Counted from the stretch's first letter, positions 25,826-34,999 are shown. The stretch is DNA of 64,000 nucleotides from Thalassotalea insulae (GCF_030161395.1 NZ_BSST01000001.1:620001-684000); one strand, 5' to 3'. A program made the numbers and translations. The notes: generated by a model not told the origin, from the letters alone.

Positions 25826-26800
25826 GTGGAAAACGGATCTGAGTTAAGAGCAAGGTACAATGATATTAATCGTGGGGTGTATTTTATTGGCACGACTCCA
25901 CCTAAAAGTGATACCCCTTTTGAACAGGTAGAAAATATCGCAGGTAAATTACTTGACCGTGTCAGCGATATCGATTTTGACGGTTTAATTGTCTACGATA
26001 TTCAGGACGAAGACTCCCGTACCAGCAAGCCGCGTCCTTTTCCGTTTAAATCCACTCATGATCCGCGTCATTACTCCGCGTTATTAAATCAAAAGTCATC
26101 ACGTCCGGTGATCACCTATAAAAGCGTAGTGCAGTCAGACACCGCAGCATTTGAACAATGGGCCAATGAAGCCTGGAGCGAATACGGCGTAAGAGATCTT
26201 GTATTAGTCGGCAGTCCGTCGAAAAATAATCAAATATCACTGCCATTAGCAGACGCCTACCAAGCACTGGTTAATAATCAGCATGATTTTTTTATCGGCG
26301 GTGTCACCATCGCTGAACGCCATGCAGCTAAAGGCAACGAACATCAAAGATTAATCGAGAAATATCAGCAAGGCTGTAACTTTTTTATCTCGCAAGCGAT
26401 TTATGATCCACAGGCAACAATTGATATGTTGACCCGTTATGCCATTGAATGTAAAAAGCAAAACATCAAACCACAGCGCTTTATTTTGACCTTTTCCCCT
26501 TGCGGCAGTGAAAAAACTCTGGAATTTATCGAGTGGCTAGGCGTTAGCGTGCCAGAAGCAACCAGTTTACGTATCCTCAATGCTGAACAGCCGCTATACG
26601 AATCAATAAGAATTTGCGCTAACAGTTTGCGACAGATACTCGATGCGATATTACCTTATGATTTACCATTAGGGTTAAACATAGAAAGCTTAACCAATCG
26701 TAAAGAAGAAATTGATGGTTCCATTTTACTCTATAAACTATTACGCTCAACGATGGATAAGTATCTTGCTCAAAAAGAACTAATGACACTAATTAAATAG
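25826..26800 (+). CDS. Methylenetetrahydrofolate reductase-like protein
   Basis: The 324-residue protein has a TIM-barrel layout like MTHFR (MetF): YFIGTTPPKSDTPFEQ at the start, LIVYDIQDE, DLVLVGSPSK, FFIGGVTIAERH and FFISQAIYDP. The last group follows the order of the FAD- and folate-binding strands of MetF, but the sequence is distant. Folate or flavin chemistry is therefore an inference. The start is GTG 25826; the ATG ten bases upstream runs into a stop. It is followed by two small genes on the same strand. Confidence 0.72.
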   Translation: MENGSELRARYNDINRGVYFIGTTPPKSDTPFEQVENIAGKLLDRVSDIDFDGLIVYDIQDEDSRTSKPRPFPFKSTHDPRHYSALLNQKSSRPVITYKSVVQSDTAAFEQWANEAWSEYGVRDLVLVGSPSKNNQISLPLADAYQALVNNQHDFFIGGVTIAERHAAKGNEHQRLIEKYQQGCNFFISQAIYDPQATIDMLTRYAIECKKQNIKPQRFILTFSPCGSEKTLEFIEWLGVSVPEATSLRILNAEQPLYESIRICANSLRQILDAILPYDLPLGLNIESLTNRKEEIDGSILLYKLLRSTMDKYLAQKELMTLIK

Positions 26801-26809
26801 GAGCTCAAT

Positions 26810-27052
26810 ATGACAGGTACAACTATGGTGGTGTTAATCGTATTAATTTCTGTCGGTTTCGGCGTGTTATACGACATGTATAAAAAACATTTGGAATTTA
26901 AAAGCAAAACCATGGAGCAAAACAGTAAAACTACTGAACAAAATATCGCGTTAAAAAAACAGGTGGCAAATTTAGAAGAGCGTGTGCAAGTATTAGAAAA
27001 AATAGTCACAGATCAGGGCTATCAGGTGCAACAAGAAATTAATAACTTATAA
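26810..27052 (+). CDS. Small PspB-like membrane protein with coiled coil
   Basis: The product has 80 residues. A single N-terminal transmembrane helix (about 5-22) leads into a charged coiled coil ending in a LEERVQVLEKIVTDQGYQV stretch. That layout and the final segment resemble PspB/PspC-type phage-shock proteins, but no pspA or pspF is nearby. It begins 10 bases after the MTHFR-like gene with a Shine-Dalgarno (AGGAGC), so the two are co-transcribed. The function is unknown. Confidence 0.68.
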   Translation: MTGTTMVVLIVLISVGFGVLYDMYKKHLEFKSKTMEQNSKTTEQNIALKKQVANLEERVQVLEKIVTDQGYQVQQEINNL

Positions 27053-27077
27053 AAGTACTGTTAAAGGTCGGGCTGTT

Positions 27078-27281
27078 GTGAAGTTGATCATGAAAACCGA
27101 ATTTGATGATTTACGATTGAATCCAAATCACCAATATCAAACAGATAGCAATGGCGATAAGCAAGTCGTAAAAATTTATTGCGGTGAATTGCTTATTGCC
27201 AAAAAAACCAAACTAAAAAAATCCATTCGCTACTTTGGCGTCAAAAATTATCAGCAATACCTTTCCGAACATTACAATTAA
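27078..27281 (+). CDS. Small hypothetical protein
   Basis: The product has 67 basic residues with no signal or membrane segment. GTG 27078 follows an AAAGG sequence; ATG 27090 (MKTEFDD) is the alternative start. It lies 26 bases after the PspB-like gene and probably belongs to the same transcript. No family is recognised. Confidence 0.5.
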   Translation: MKLIMKTEFDDLRLNPNHQYQTDSNGDKQVVKIYCGELLIAKKTKLKKSIRYFGVKNYQQYLSEHYN

Positions 27282-27431
27282 CGGTCAGTTAAAATAAAGT
27301 ATTGATTAATAACAATATTTACCATTAACAATTTATTTTATTTAAAAATATCAAAAATAAATAAACTATTTTCTTTGCTGGCGCTACCTAATTAATAACC
27401 CAACTATTTATTAATTATTGTGGAGTCAGTT

Positions 27432-28025
27432 ATGCACACTTTATCACTAAGCAAAATAACACTATCTGCGGTCAGTTCGCTTACTTTTATTGCTTTATTA
27501 GCAATTAGCTCGCCAAATGTTCAAGCCGACATCGTTCACCATCACGCAGATAACGATCAGGTCATCATTCATTCGGCAGCTAACAACAAAGATCCGCTTT
27601 ATATTGTCAATGGTAAAAGCTTCCACTTTAGTGAGCTAAGCCCGGCGCAACAAGCCGAAATAAAAGTCATTCAAGATAAGCTCACCGCGGTTGAACAAGA
27701 ATTTGACCGATATCAAGATAAGATCGATAAGATTTCAGCTCAACTAGAACAAAAAGCACACGTTATCGAAAAAGAAGTCCGCAAACTAGAACAAGCCAGT
27801 ATTCCTTATGGCAAAAGCAAGATAAGCTTGCAGGATTTATCCACTATTGCTCAACAATTAACATCGCTTGCTAATCTTGACGACGAGCTTATGCAACAAA
27901 AACAAAAAGAAATGGCAGTTTTAGAGCAACAATTAGACGCTGTAGATTGGTCATTAGTTGATGATATTGAGCGCCACGCCAATGCGCTGGAACAAGTATT
28001 GATCACCATAGCCAAAGAAATTTAA
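27432..28025 (+). CDS. Hypothetical periplasmic coiled-coil protein
   Basis: The product has 197 residues, using ATG 27432 because GTGGAG lies 7 bases upstream. A signal peptide is present (about 1-33, ending VQA). After it come a His-rich patch (DIVHHHADND) and two long amphipathic helices rich in Gln, Glu and Lys (about 70-190), which should form coiled coils. A periplasmic role, perhaps with metal binding by the His patch, is an inference. A very strong hairpin follows the gene. Confidence 0.68.
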   Translation: MHTLSLSKITLSAVSSLTFIALLAISSPNVQADIVHHHADNDQVIIHSAANNKDPLYIVNGKSFHFSELSPAQQAEIKVIQDKLTAVEQEFDRYQDKIDKISAQLEQKAHVIEKEVRKLEQASIPYGKSKISLQDLSTIAQQLTSLANLDDELMQQKQKEMAVLEQQLDAVDWSLVDDIERHANALEQVLITIAKEI

Positions 28026-28030
28026 GTAAA

Positions 28031-28067
28031 CATACGATAAGAGCGCATGGTGCGTTCTTATCGTATG
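28031..28067. terminator. Long hairpin between convergent genes
   Basis: CATACGATAAGAGCGC and GCGTTCTTATCGTATG (28031-28046 and 28052-28067) pair over 16 positions, including one G-U. There is no plus-strand T-run after it, so classical termination is uncertain. It may end the coiled-coil gene message or protect its 3' end. Confidence 0.65.
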
Positions 28068-28149
28068 AAAAACTGAGGTTTGTCATTTACGTTCAGCTTA
28101 GTGAGCAAAGATTAGCTGTCATTCACTTTTTGTTTTCAGCCTTAAAGCG

Positions 28150-29046
28150 CTAATCGTGACTGCGATTGACTCTTAGCCAGTATGTCAGATAAAGCAAACC
28201 AGCACTGATAATTACCCCAACAACACTGACATTATCGGCAAATAATGTAAAAGGTAACTGCTGAATATTATTGCCATGTAAACTAAATGATACTAGCGCT
28301 AGCGAAAAGTAATTCCGTAGTAAGTCAACAACATAATAATGAGATAAATTAAAATAGTTCACTAAAAATGCTTCTAGCAAGAGGATGATCACCACAGGCA
28401 ATACAGCCCAGAGAAATGGCGCTTTATTGGCGAACATCGACACCAGCATTAACCAGGCATAGACAGGGAGCATCCACAACGCATAGGGTAAAATGCTGAT
28501 CCAAATACTGAAAATATTGGTCAATATATCACTGTTTACCCAAAGCCCCCATAAAGATAAATCGTAGCTACTGAACAGCACGATACACAGCACGAAAAAC
28601 GCCAGTAAAAAGATTACTAAGGTAACGGTTGCCGCCAGCGTAAAGATTGCAGGGATCACTAGCGCACCAACCACAAGCTTTACCGCAATAGTTAACGAGT
28701 CCGGCACCGGCAGTGAACGCCAAAATAAAATCGACATATCACGTCGTTCATCATATAAACAGGCGATAAAATAATAGAGCTGCACGATTGTTGCAATAAC
28801 GATAAATGGCATATAAAGCATAAAAGTGCCATGAAAAAAAACAGTGGCAAACTCAGGGTTTTCACTCTGCAAGGCTAAACGCTCAAACCTCATCATCCAA
28901 TAATTTACACTCGCATCCGAGAGTAAATAATTAATAACGGGAGCTGCTATATCTAAACTGATAATAATAAGCGGCAGCCACAGCAGCATTTTCTTGTATT
29001 CCCACAGTTCTTTTTTAATACTGGTCGTTAATAATAAACGATTCAT
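28150..29046 (-). CDS. ABC-2 type transporter permease
   Basis: This is an inner-membrane permease of 298 residues with six hydrophobic segments. It fits an ABC-2-type exporter partner of the adjacent ATPase. An earlier ATG at 29052 exists. AAGGAGG is 7 bases before the ATG at 29046, and that ATG overlaps the ATPase stop as TAATG, so 29046 is preferred. In YtrA-type operons such pairs act in drug or cell-envelope stress export. The substrate is unknown here. Confidence 0.86.
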   Translation of the reverse strand: MNRLLLTTSIKKELWEYKKMLLWLPLIIISLDIAAPVINYLLSDASVNYWMMRFERLALQSENPEFATVFFHGTFMLYMPFIVIATIVQLYYFIACLYDERRDMSILFWRSLPVPDSLTIAVKLVVGALVIPAIFTLAATVTLVIFLLAFFVLCIVLFSSYDLSLWGLWVNSDILTNIFSIWISILPYALWMLPVYAWLMLVSMFANKAPFLWAVLPVVIILLLEAFLVNYFNLSHYYVVDLLRNYFSLALVSFSLHGNNIQQLPFTLFADNVSVVGVIISAGLLYLTYWLRVNRSHD

Positions 29047-29903
29047 TAGCATGCCTCCTTCGCCATCACGCCGACAAATACATCAGCCAAACTGGGCGTT
29101 TTGACTTCACCAAAAGTGTTCAGCTCTGCCACTGATACATTATCAAATAACATCGTGGTTAAGCCCATTAAGCGATTGGCAGATAATGGCTTTAACGCAC
29201 TCGCCTGTTCAAGGTGTGCCTCATCAACCGTCACTAACTTAAAACGCTCGCGAATACTGTCTGTACTTTCTGCCAGCACGAGCTTACCGTTCTGAATAAA
29301 AGCGACATCCGTTAATATATGCTCAATTTCTTCAATTTGATGGGTAGTCACTATGATGCATTTATCTTCGCTATAGAACTCTTGCAACAACTGATTATAA
29401 AATTCACGACGCGTTAAGATGTCTAATCCTAAGGTTGGTTCATCGAGCACTAAAACCTTAACGTCGAGTGCTAAAATCAACGCTAAATGCAATTGTGCCA
29501 CCATGCCTTTAGACAAGGTTTTTACTTTGGCATGAGCTTTTATTTTTGTCTTTGCCAGAAATGAACGTGCTTTTTCAATATCAAATTTAGGGTGAACACC
29601 CGCCATATAGCTTAATGCCTGTTTGACAGAAAGCCATTTAGGCAGAACAGCAACATCAGCAATATAAGCGACATCACTCAACATCTGAGCTCGTTGCGCT
29701 CTGGGGTTAAAGCCTAAAACATCAATATCTCCTTCAAAATCCGTCAAGCCTAACAATGCTTTTAAACAGGTGGTTTTTCCTGCGCCGTTTGGACCGACTA
29801 AACCTAAAATTTGTCCTGGATTCACCTTCAAGTTAACCTCTGAGACGACAGCATTACCACTATAACGCTTAGTTAGTTTTTTTATTGAAATTAACGCAGA
29901 CAT
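29046..29903 (-). CDS. ABC transporter ATP-binding protein
   Basis: This is a 285-residue ABC ATPase. The Walker A motif is GPNGAGKTT (37-45). The signature is the degenerate LSKGM (standing for LSGGQ). The Walker B motif is VLVLDEPTLGLD, followed by a switch His in VTTHQIEE. The degenerate signature is common in the CcmA/YtrB-like group. It is co-transcribed with the GntR regulator (TAATG overlap upstream) and the permease (TAATG overlap downstream). Confidence 0.93.
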   Translation of the reverse strand: MSALISIKKLTKRYSGNAVVSEVNLKVNPGQILGLVGPNGAGKTTCLKALLGLTDFEGDIDVLGFNPRAQRAQMLSDVAYIADVAVLPKWLSVKQALSYMAGVHPKFDIEKARSFLAKTKIKAHAKVKTLSKGMVAQLHLALILALDVKVLVLDEPTLGLDILTRREFYNQLLQEFYSEDKCIIVTTHQIEEIEHILTDVAFIQNGKLVLAESTDSIRERFKLVTVDEAHLEQASALKPLSANRLMGLTTMLFDNVSVAELNTFGEVKTPSLADVFVGVMAKEAC

Positions 29904-30265
29904 TACCGCTCCTCCACATCTATCGATAGCAACTGTTGAGCAGATAACTTCAACCGGCTAATTTGTTTAAGAATTTGTGGCCATTGCTGGGTTAAAAATA
30001 ACTCGCGCTCGCGCTCAAGCATGGCATCATGTACTCCCTGTTTAACAAACAATCCCTTACCTCTTTGTTTTTCAACAATTTGCTCTTCCTGTAACATTTG
30101 ATAGGCCTTTGAAATCGTCAATGGATTCAGTTGATATTGTGCTGCGAGTTTACGCACAGATGGCAGGGCTTCCCCTTCTTTAATATAACCATCTAATATC
30201 CTTGAGATAACTAGCTGATATAACTGCAAATAAATCGGTTTATCTGCATCCCATTGTATTGTCAT
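29903..30265 (-). CDS. GntR family regulator, YtrA subfamily
   Basis: This is a short GntR protein of 120 residues. The winged helix-turn-helix covers about 10-80 (IYLQLYQLVISRI, EGEALPSVRKLAAQYQLNP, QRGKGLFV). Only a small C-terminal dimerisation part follows, with no ligand domain, as is typical of the YtrA subfamily. It heads a three-gene operon with ABC ATPase and permease. A perfect inverted repeat lies 30 bases upstream and is the likely operator for autoregulation. Confidence 0.92.
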   Translation of the reverse strand: MTIQWDADKPIYLQLYQLVISRILDGYIKEGEALPSVRKLAAQYQLNPLTISKAYQMLQEEQIVEKQRGKGLFVKQGVHDAMLERERELFLTQQWPQILKQISRLKLSAQQLLSIDVEER

Positions 30266-30294
30266 TACCCTTTCCTAAGATGACCCCAACATAT

Positions 30295-30309
30295 TGGTGT
30301 TATACACCA
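30295..30309. promoter_or_regulatory. Probable YtrA-type operator
   Basis: TGGTGTTATACACCA is a perfect 6-bp inverted repeat with a TAT spacer, located 30-44 bases upstream of the GntR start. Further CACCA repeats follow on its right. A GntR dimer of the YtrA group binding here would repress the operon. Confidence 0.68.
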
Positions 30310-30442
30310 CCAACACACCAAAAACAAATGTAGCATGCCACTAAAATGTAACAAAGTATACTGAACTAAAAGGCTGAGCAGAATCAGCCATGTAGAATTT
30401 ATGACAAAAAAGAAAAGCTAGCGCAGCTCTTTCAATAACAAG

Positions 30443-31486
30443 TTAACTGACCACTTCCACTGAATTAGGTACCTGATGCCATAACTGAGCCGATAACTCA
30501 CTGATAGCTTGCTGCCGACCACTAAGCAGCCAATTGACAATTTCCTTAGCAACATCCGGGTATCGACAAATAGTTTGCGATGATAAGTTCACCAGCCAAT
30601 TGTCAATCGATGAAAAGCTTAACTCTTGCATCACCTTACCATAGCCTAATTGCGCGAGCGCCAGTGCATTAGACTGCTGCTCCATTTGTCCCTGAATAGG
30701 TTTTGTTAAAATGGGAATGCCTAAATGAATACATTCGCTATTAAGTTCAAAGCCGCTATTGCAAATCACCGCTTTTGCCTGCACTAGATCTTGCTTGAAC
30801 CCTTGATAACAAGTTTTCTTCTGCTCAACATTAGCCAACGTTTTAGCGCTTAGTTCAGCGCTATACTGAATAAAATTTTGCTGAGGAAATTGCTGTAACA
30901 GCTGAACGACCTGCGCTTGATCTTCAAACGGCAGATAAACTACGATCGGTCCTTGTTCGCTTTGCCGCTTTAAATTGACATCGATAATTGGCGGCAACAC
31001 ATTATTGTCATAATGACTCCAATGCAAACCTAACGATTGCTCTGCCGGAGCAAAATGCTGCAAAATTTTAGCCGCTATCACACTTTTCCCTGCAACCGGG
31101 GTATTGGCACCAAAGGCATATTGATGGCCAATAGCAAGCAAAGCTTTATTCGCCCTTTTTGCCGCCCAGGCGGTGATCGGTTCAAAATCTGTGATCACTA
31201 AATCATAAGGTTCAACATCCAGTGCTGCAACATCCCGGAAAAACTTAAACATGTTATTGACAAATAGCGACCCAGTATAGTCAATTTTACCTTGATTGGT
31301 TTTAAAGGTCAGTCCGGGAAAGTGCAGATAATCGCCAAAAATGTCCATATCAAACAATTGTGATTTTTCCCGACCAGAGAGCAAATAAGTCACCTCAACA
31401 TCATGCTGTGTTAGATATTTTGCCATCACCCGAGAGCGCGAAATATGACCATTACCTGTGCCCTGAACACCATATAAAATTTTCAT
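30443..31486 (-). CDS. Glycosyltransferase of the MJ1255/VC2487 type
   Basis: The 347-residue protein opens with ILYGVQGTGNGHISRS, a Gly/His loop typical of GT28-like, UDP-sugar-type glycosyltransferases. AVICNSGFELNSECIHLGIPILTKPIQGQMEQQSNA-type regions in the C-terminal half resemble the nucleotide-sugar site of that fold. The substrate is unknown; a lipid or cell-wall acceptor is possible because the PAP2 gene is upstream. The two genes overlap by 4 bases (ATGA). Confidence 0.82.
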   Translation of the reverse strand: MKILYGVQGTGNGHISRSRVMAKYLTQHDVEVTYLLSGREKSQLFDMDIFGDYLHFPGLTFKTNQGKIDYTGSLFVNNMFKFFRDVAALDVEPYDLVITDFEPITAWAAKRANKALLAIGHQYAFGANTPVAGKSVIAAKILQHFAPAEQSLGLHWSHYDNNVLPPIIDVNLKRQSEQGPIVVYLPFEDQAQVVQLLQQFPQQNFIQYSAELSAKTLANVEQKKTCYQGFKQDLVQAKAVICNSGFELNSECIHLGIPILTKPIQGQMEQQSNALALAQLGYGKVMQELSFSSIDNWLVNLSSQTICRYPDVAKEIVNWLLSGRQQAISELSAQLWHQVPNSVEVVS

Positions 31487-32001
31487 ACTACCACCATCAA
31501 ATAAGCTACCAGGCTACCTAAGGTAGCACCGGCTATTATGTCAGTCGGGAAATGAACCCCTAAAATAACGCGTGAAATTGCCACCGCTATCGCCCAAAGA
31601 TAAAGCCCGCAAGCAGCAAGTCCTATAGTTGCTACCGCCAGTCCAGCCAATAAAAATGCCGCCATCGTATGACCTGAAGGAAAACTAAATTTATCTGAGG
31701 CATGAATAATACTGGTAAATGCAGGTACAACGTCTGGTGGACGGCGCCGTTTTAAAATATTTTTCAAGACAAAATAAAGTGGTCGTTCTAGTGCATAGGC
31801 GGTTATGGCAAGCTGAAAAAATGCGGCCCCTTGAATAGGGTTGACCAGTAAATAGAGTAGCGGAAACAGTACTTGTAGATAGCCATCACCGGTTCGAGAG
31901 ATAGCGCGAATAAATGCGATGAATTGCGGATAAAAACGTGATTTCTGACACCACATTAGCAACCGCAAATCAGCTTGATAAATACTTTCAAACATCGTCA
32001 T
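31483..32001 (-). CDS. PAP2 family membrane phosphatase
   Basis: This membrane phosphatase (about 172 residues) removes phosphate from lipid-type substrates. All three motifs are present: KNILKRRRPPD, FPSGHTM and SRVILGVHFPTDI. Four to five hydrophobic helices surround them. The upstream TTG at 32010 is an unlikely start; ATG 32001 or 31995 is preferred. It overlaps the glycosyltransferase by 4 bases, and the two may act on the same lipid or polyprenyl-phosphate. Confidence 0.88.
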   Translation of the reverse strand: MTMFESIYQADLRLLMWCQKSRFYPQFIAFIRAISRTGDGYLQVLFPLLYLLVNPIQGAAFFQLAITAYALERPLYFVLKNILKRRRPPDVVPAFTSIIHASDKFSFPSGHTMAAFLLAGLAVATIGLAACGLYLWAIAVAISRVILGVHFPTDIIAGATLGSLVAYLMVVV

Positions 32002-32088
32002 AGTGACCAAATTAGCCGCTATTTATGACAATAAAGTGACAACTTTTTAGTATTTAAATGACAATAAGACGCTAAGTTGAAATAGCGA

Positions 32089-32502
32089 TCAGCTAAGATT
32101 TAAAGATTTAACTTCATCGATAGTCTGCTTGACCAGCATTTCTTTGGTTTTACCATGCGCTACAGCTTTTCGACTTTTTGGATCTACCTTAACAAATACA
32201 ATATCGTCAGCAAAACAAATGGTTTTCTTCGTTACTTTATTGCGCACTAAACAAGAGACAGTAATTGATGTTCGCCCTACTTCTTTAGTTTCCAGGCCAA
32301 ACTCAACGACATCCCCTTGCATTGCCGGCGCTTCAAAACTTATTTCACCTATATGCTTAGTCACCAGGCAATTGCTCTCTAACTGACAAATCGCGTAAAT
32401 CGCTGCTTCTTCATCAATCCACTGTAATGCTCGGCCACCAAATAATGAATAAGCGTAATTTAAATCATTTGGCATCACCAAACGTCGAGATAAAAATCTC
32501 AT
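32089..32502 (-). CDS. Acyl-CoA thioesterase (hotdog fold)
   Basis: This is a 137-residue hotdog-fold thioesterase of the YciA/BFIT style: MPNDLNYAYSLFGGRALQWIDEEAAI and GDVVEFGLETKEVGRTSITV. It hydrolyses acyl-CoA to acid and CoA; the chain-length preference is not visible. The ATG at 32502 has a strong Shine-Dalgarno (GAGAGGAAT). It is cytoplasmic and appears to be a single gene. Confidence 0.88.
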   Translation of the reverse strand: MRFLSRRLVMPNDLNYAYSLFGGRALQWIDEEAAIYAICQLESNCLVTKHIGEISFEAPAMQGDVVEFGLETKEVGRTSITVSCLVRNKVTKKTICFADDIVFVKVDPKSRKAVAHGKTKEMLVKQTIDEVKSLNLS

Positions 32503-32599
32503 AATTCCTCTCTTAGATACGATATAACTTAATAAGTACTAACACTCGCCTTACCAATGAGTATAGCGAGCATTCAAAATAGTGACTGAAAATAGGTGC

Positions 32600-32881
32600 T
32601 TAACTGTAAAGCTTACCATTATGCTTGATCCAACCAACCGGATGTTCGCCGTGCGGATCATGATGGGTCCAGTGGACCATGCCTCCTTGACTGTTCCATT
32701 GGTATTGGCCAAGAAATTCCACCTTATCACCCACTTTTAAGCCATAGACCTTCGGCGCAATACTGATATTATGCACGACCAGTACAGTTTTATTATTTTT
32801 CAATTTCACGGTGAACTTTTGGTGCTTCGCACCTTTGATGTCATCCGGAAATACTTTTATCACTCTCCCTGTCGCTTTCAT
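32600..32881 (-). CDS. DUF3465-like small protein
   Basis: The product has 93 residues, mostly beta-strand by composition. ATGRVIKVFPDDIKGAKHQKFTV, GDKVEFLGQYQWNSQGGMVHWTHHDPHG and GWIKHNGKLY are the conserved stretches of the DUF3465 group. The fold suggests an OB-like nucleic-acid-binding barrel, but the function is not known. It is the next gene after the acetyltransferase on the same strand, 15 bases away. Confidence 0.82.
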   Translation of the reverse strand: MKATGRVIKVFPDDIKGAKHQKFTVKLKNNKTVLVVHNISIAPKVYGLKVGDKVEFLGQYQWNSQGGMVHWTHHDPHGEHPVGWIKHNGKLYS

Positions 32882-32896
32882 CTCTTAGCCTGACAA

Positions 32897-33496
32897 CTAA
32901 CGATATTGCTGTGTTTTAAATTGCAACGATTTTTTCACCATCGGCCATTCATGCTCAATAATAGAAAAAACCACTGTATCGCGATATTCGCCATTCGAAT
33001 GAATACGATGATTGCGTAACACCCCGTCCTGTTTAGCACCTAAACGAGCAATTGCCGCCCGCGATGCCAGATTATGCCAGTGAGTACGAAACTCGACCGC
33101 AATCACTTTCAGTCGTTCGAAAGCGTGAGTAAGTAATAATAACTTAGCTTCAGTATTAACCGCTGTGCGCTGATAACTTTTACTATACCAGGTGTAACCA
33201 ATTTCTATTCGTCGATGATCACTATCAGCGTTACATAAACGTGTCGTGCCGATCACTTTACCACTGACATTTTCCATAACCACATAGGGCAATGCGGTGC
33301 CAGCTGACAACTGAGTCATAGCTTTATCTAAATAATTATTGATGGTGACGTCATTAGGCACACTGGTAAACCAAAGGTTATATAATTCGCCATCATTGGC
33401 GGCATAGACCAGCTCTTGCGCATGCGTTTGAGATAAAGGAATTAGGGTGACGGTATCACCGTTAAGTGCATAATAATGATCAGTTAGCAGACTCAT
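32897..33496 (-). CDS. GNAT family N-acetyltransferase
   Basis: This is a 199-residue acetyltransferase of the RimL/RimJ-like group: HAQELVYAANDGELYNLW, GTTRLCN, EIGYTWYSKSYQRTAVNTEAKLLLL (acetyl-CoA site) and FRTHWHNLASRAAIARLGAKQDG. The acceptor is unknown. It is followed within 15 bases by the DUF3465 gene and probably shares its transcript. Confidence 0.88.
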   Translation of the reverse strand: MSLLTDHYYALNGDTVTLIPLSQTHAQELVYAANDGELYNLWFTSVPNDVTINNYLDKAMTQLSAGTALPYVVMENVSGKVIGTTRLCNADSDHRRIEIGYTWYSKSYQRTAVNTEAKLLLLTHAFERLKVIAVEFRTHWHNLASRAAIARLGAKQDGVLRNHRIHSNGEYRDTVVFSIIEHEWPMVKKSLQFKTQQYR

Positions 33497-33627
33497 CTGA
33501 TGCCTCAGGGAAAAGAACTAAGTCACACTATATTACTGATTTTCACAGATAAATAAATCGAATAATAACGCTAAGCTCGTCCGCGTATAAAACAGCAGAA
33601 TAAGAATAACAGAAAGAGACTGTCAGA

Positions 33628-34002
33628 CTATTCAGGAAAACTAATACCCTGCTCTGCCAACTGCTGATAAACATGGTTTAACGCTTTGCTGTTTTCGATC
33701 AGCGAGTCTTGCCACTTATCCCGCTTTTCAATACCTAAATCAGTAATCACAAAATAGTGAGCGGTGTCCACTTGTGCCATATCAAGACAGGCTTTAGTGC
33801 ATTGTAACTGGCAACCGTCAATGGCAATAATCTTTCTACCAGACGTGGCAATCGCTTTAACAGGCTCAACGTCACTGACTACGCCAGAAACACAAGACAT
33901 TTCAGCAATACCATCACTGTCTAAATTCAACGAGATATCATGAGCAATACGGGCTACATTTGAGCAACCAGAGCAAGCATATACAACGGGCTTTTCAGTC
34001 AT
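33628..34002 (-). CDS. Putative zinc-binding DGC-domain protein
   Basis: This is a 124-residue Cys-rich protein. Conserved stretches are ACSGCSNVARIAHDI, MSCVSGVV and AIDGCQLQCTKACL, which give the name DGC. At least seven Cys sit in positions suited to metal binding. The biological role is not established. It is a single gene with a short intergenic gap to the DUF1456 gene. Confidence 0.85.
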   Translation of the reverse strand: MTEKPVVYACSGCSNVARIAHDISLNLDSDGIAEMSCVSGVVSDVEPVKAIATSGRKIIAIDGCQLQCTKACLDMAQVDTAHYFVITDLGIEKRDKWQDSLIENSKALNHVYQQLAEQGISFPE

Positions 34003-34122
34003 AATCCATTTCTAACAATTAACATTGCTAATAATTTTAACCCTAGTGTTAATTGCTGTATTGATTTAGATCAAAACTGGTTAAGAGTCCTTATATTTTA
34101 TGTGGGTACTAGCGCTCCGAAA

Positions 34123-34764
34123 TTAACTATTCTTATATATCTGTTCAGGCTTAAGCTTTAATACTTTTCGGGTAGAAGACTTTTCTGCGGGCTTGGCGTT
34201 CGGATTCACATAGTGAGTTTTTTTACTTTGTCCCGTACTGACTGACTTTTTATCCGCATAATGAGGCTTGTTTTTCCCGTTGTTTTGCGACTTAACGACA
34301 GGTGAAGCAACACGGTATTTGTCTTGTAGCCCTTGTAGAAAATTTCTTAAAAACTGCCATTTACAGTGACGATAATTTTTATGATCCGGTTTCCTAAAAA
34401 ACGCCGTTAACTCCGCTTTGCCAACATTAAAGCCAGCTGTTGCCAATAAACTGATAATGTCATCATTTTGCAGCTTCAACGCAATTTTCAATTTCAGCAA
34501 TATCAGGTTCTTCGTTAGCTCTTTCTCATTAACTGGCTGCTCGCCGTCTTTTTTGCCACGCTTTTCAATAATAAAACCATTGAGAAAGCTCGCTAATTCA
34601 ACATCCGTTAAAGGCACTATCGTCGGATCGTCGTCTTTAGCTAACCAATGTTTCACTTGCTCCGTGGTGACGTTACATGCTGCGAGCTTAAAAATATTCA
34701 CCACCTTGTTATCATTTAAATTAAAGGTATAGCGTAAACGGCGTAACACATCATTATTCGTCAC
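34123..34764 (-). CDS. DUF1456 (YehS-like) family protein
   Basis: This is a 213-residue protein with two DUF1456 repeats: NDVLRRLRYTFNLNDNKVVNIFKLA near the N-terminus and LTKNLILLKLKIALKLQNDDIISLLATAGF in the middle. A basic, low-complexity tail (SSTRKVLKLKPEQIYK) follows. E. coli YehS is a shorter relative. The start is GTG at 34764. The role is unknown. Confidence 0.88.
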   Translation of the reverse strand: MTNNDVLRRLRYTFNLNDNKVVNIFKLAACNVTTEQVKHWLAKDDDPTIVPLTDVELASFLNGFIIEKRGKKDGEQPVNEKELTKNLILLKLKIALKLQNDDIISLLATAGFNVGKAELTAFFRKPDHKNYRHCKWQFLRNFLQGLQDKYRVASPVVKSQNNGKNKPHYADKKSVSTGQSKKTHYVNPNAKPAEKSSTRKVLKLKPEQIYKNS

Positions 34765-34999
34765 TTAGTGCTCCAAAACTTTCGGGAAAAAATATCATTA
34801 CTAACTAAGTGGCAATTATACGCGTTTATTTTACTATGCGCTTGTGATTTAACGCTTCCCTCACTCATTACTGACACTTAAAGTGAAATAATTAAAAATT
34901 TCCCAGCAAATTGCCCTTTTGCAATTTCACTCGTGATATCATTAAGCACAAACTTTTAACACGTCCTAATAAAAACAACAGACAGTAAAACTATATTTC

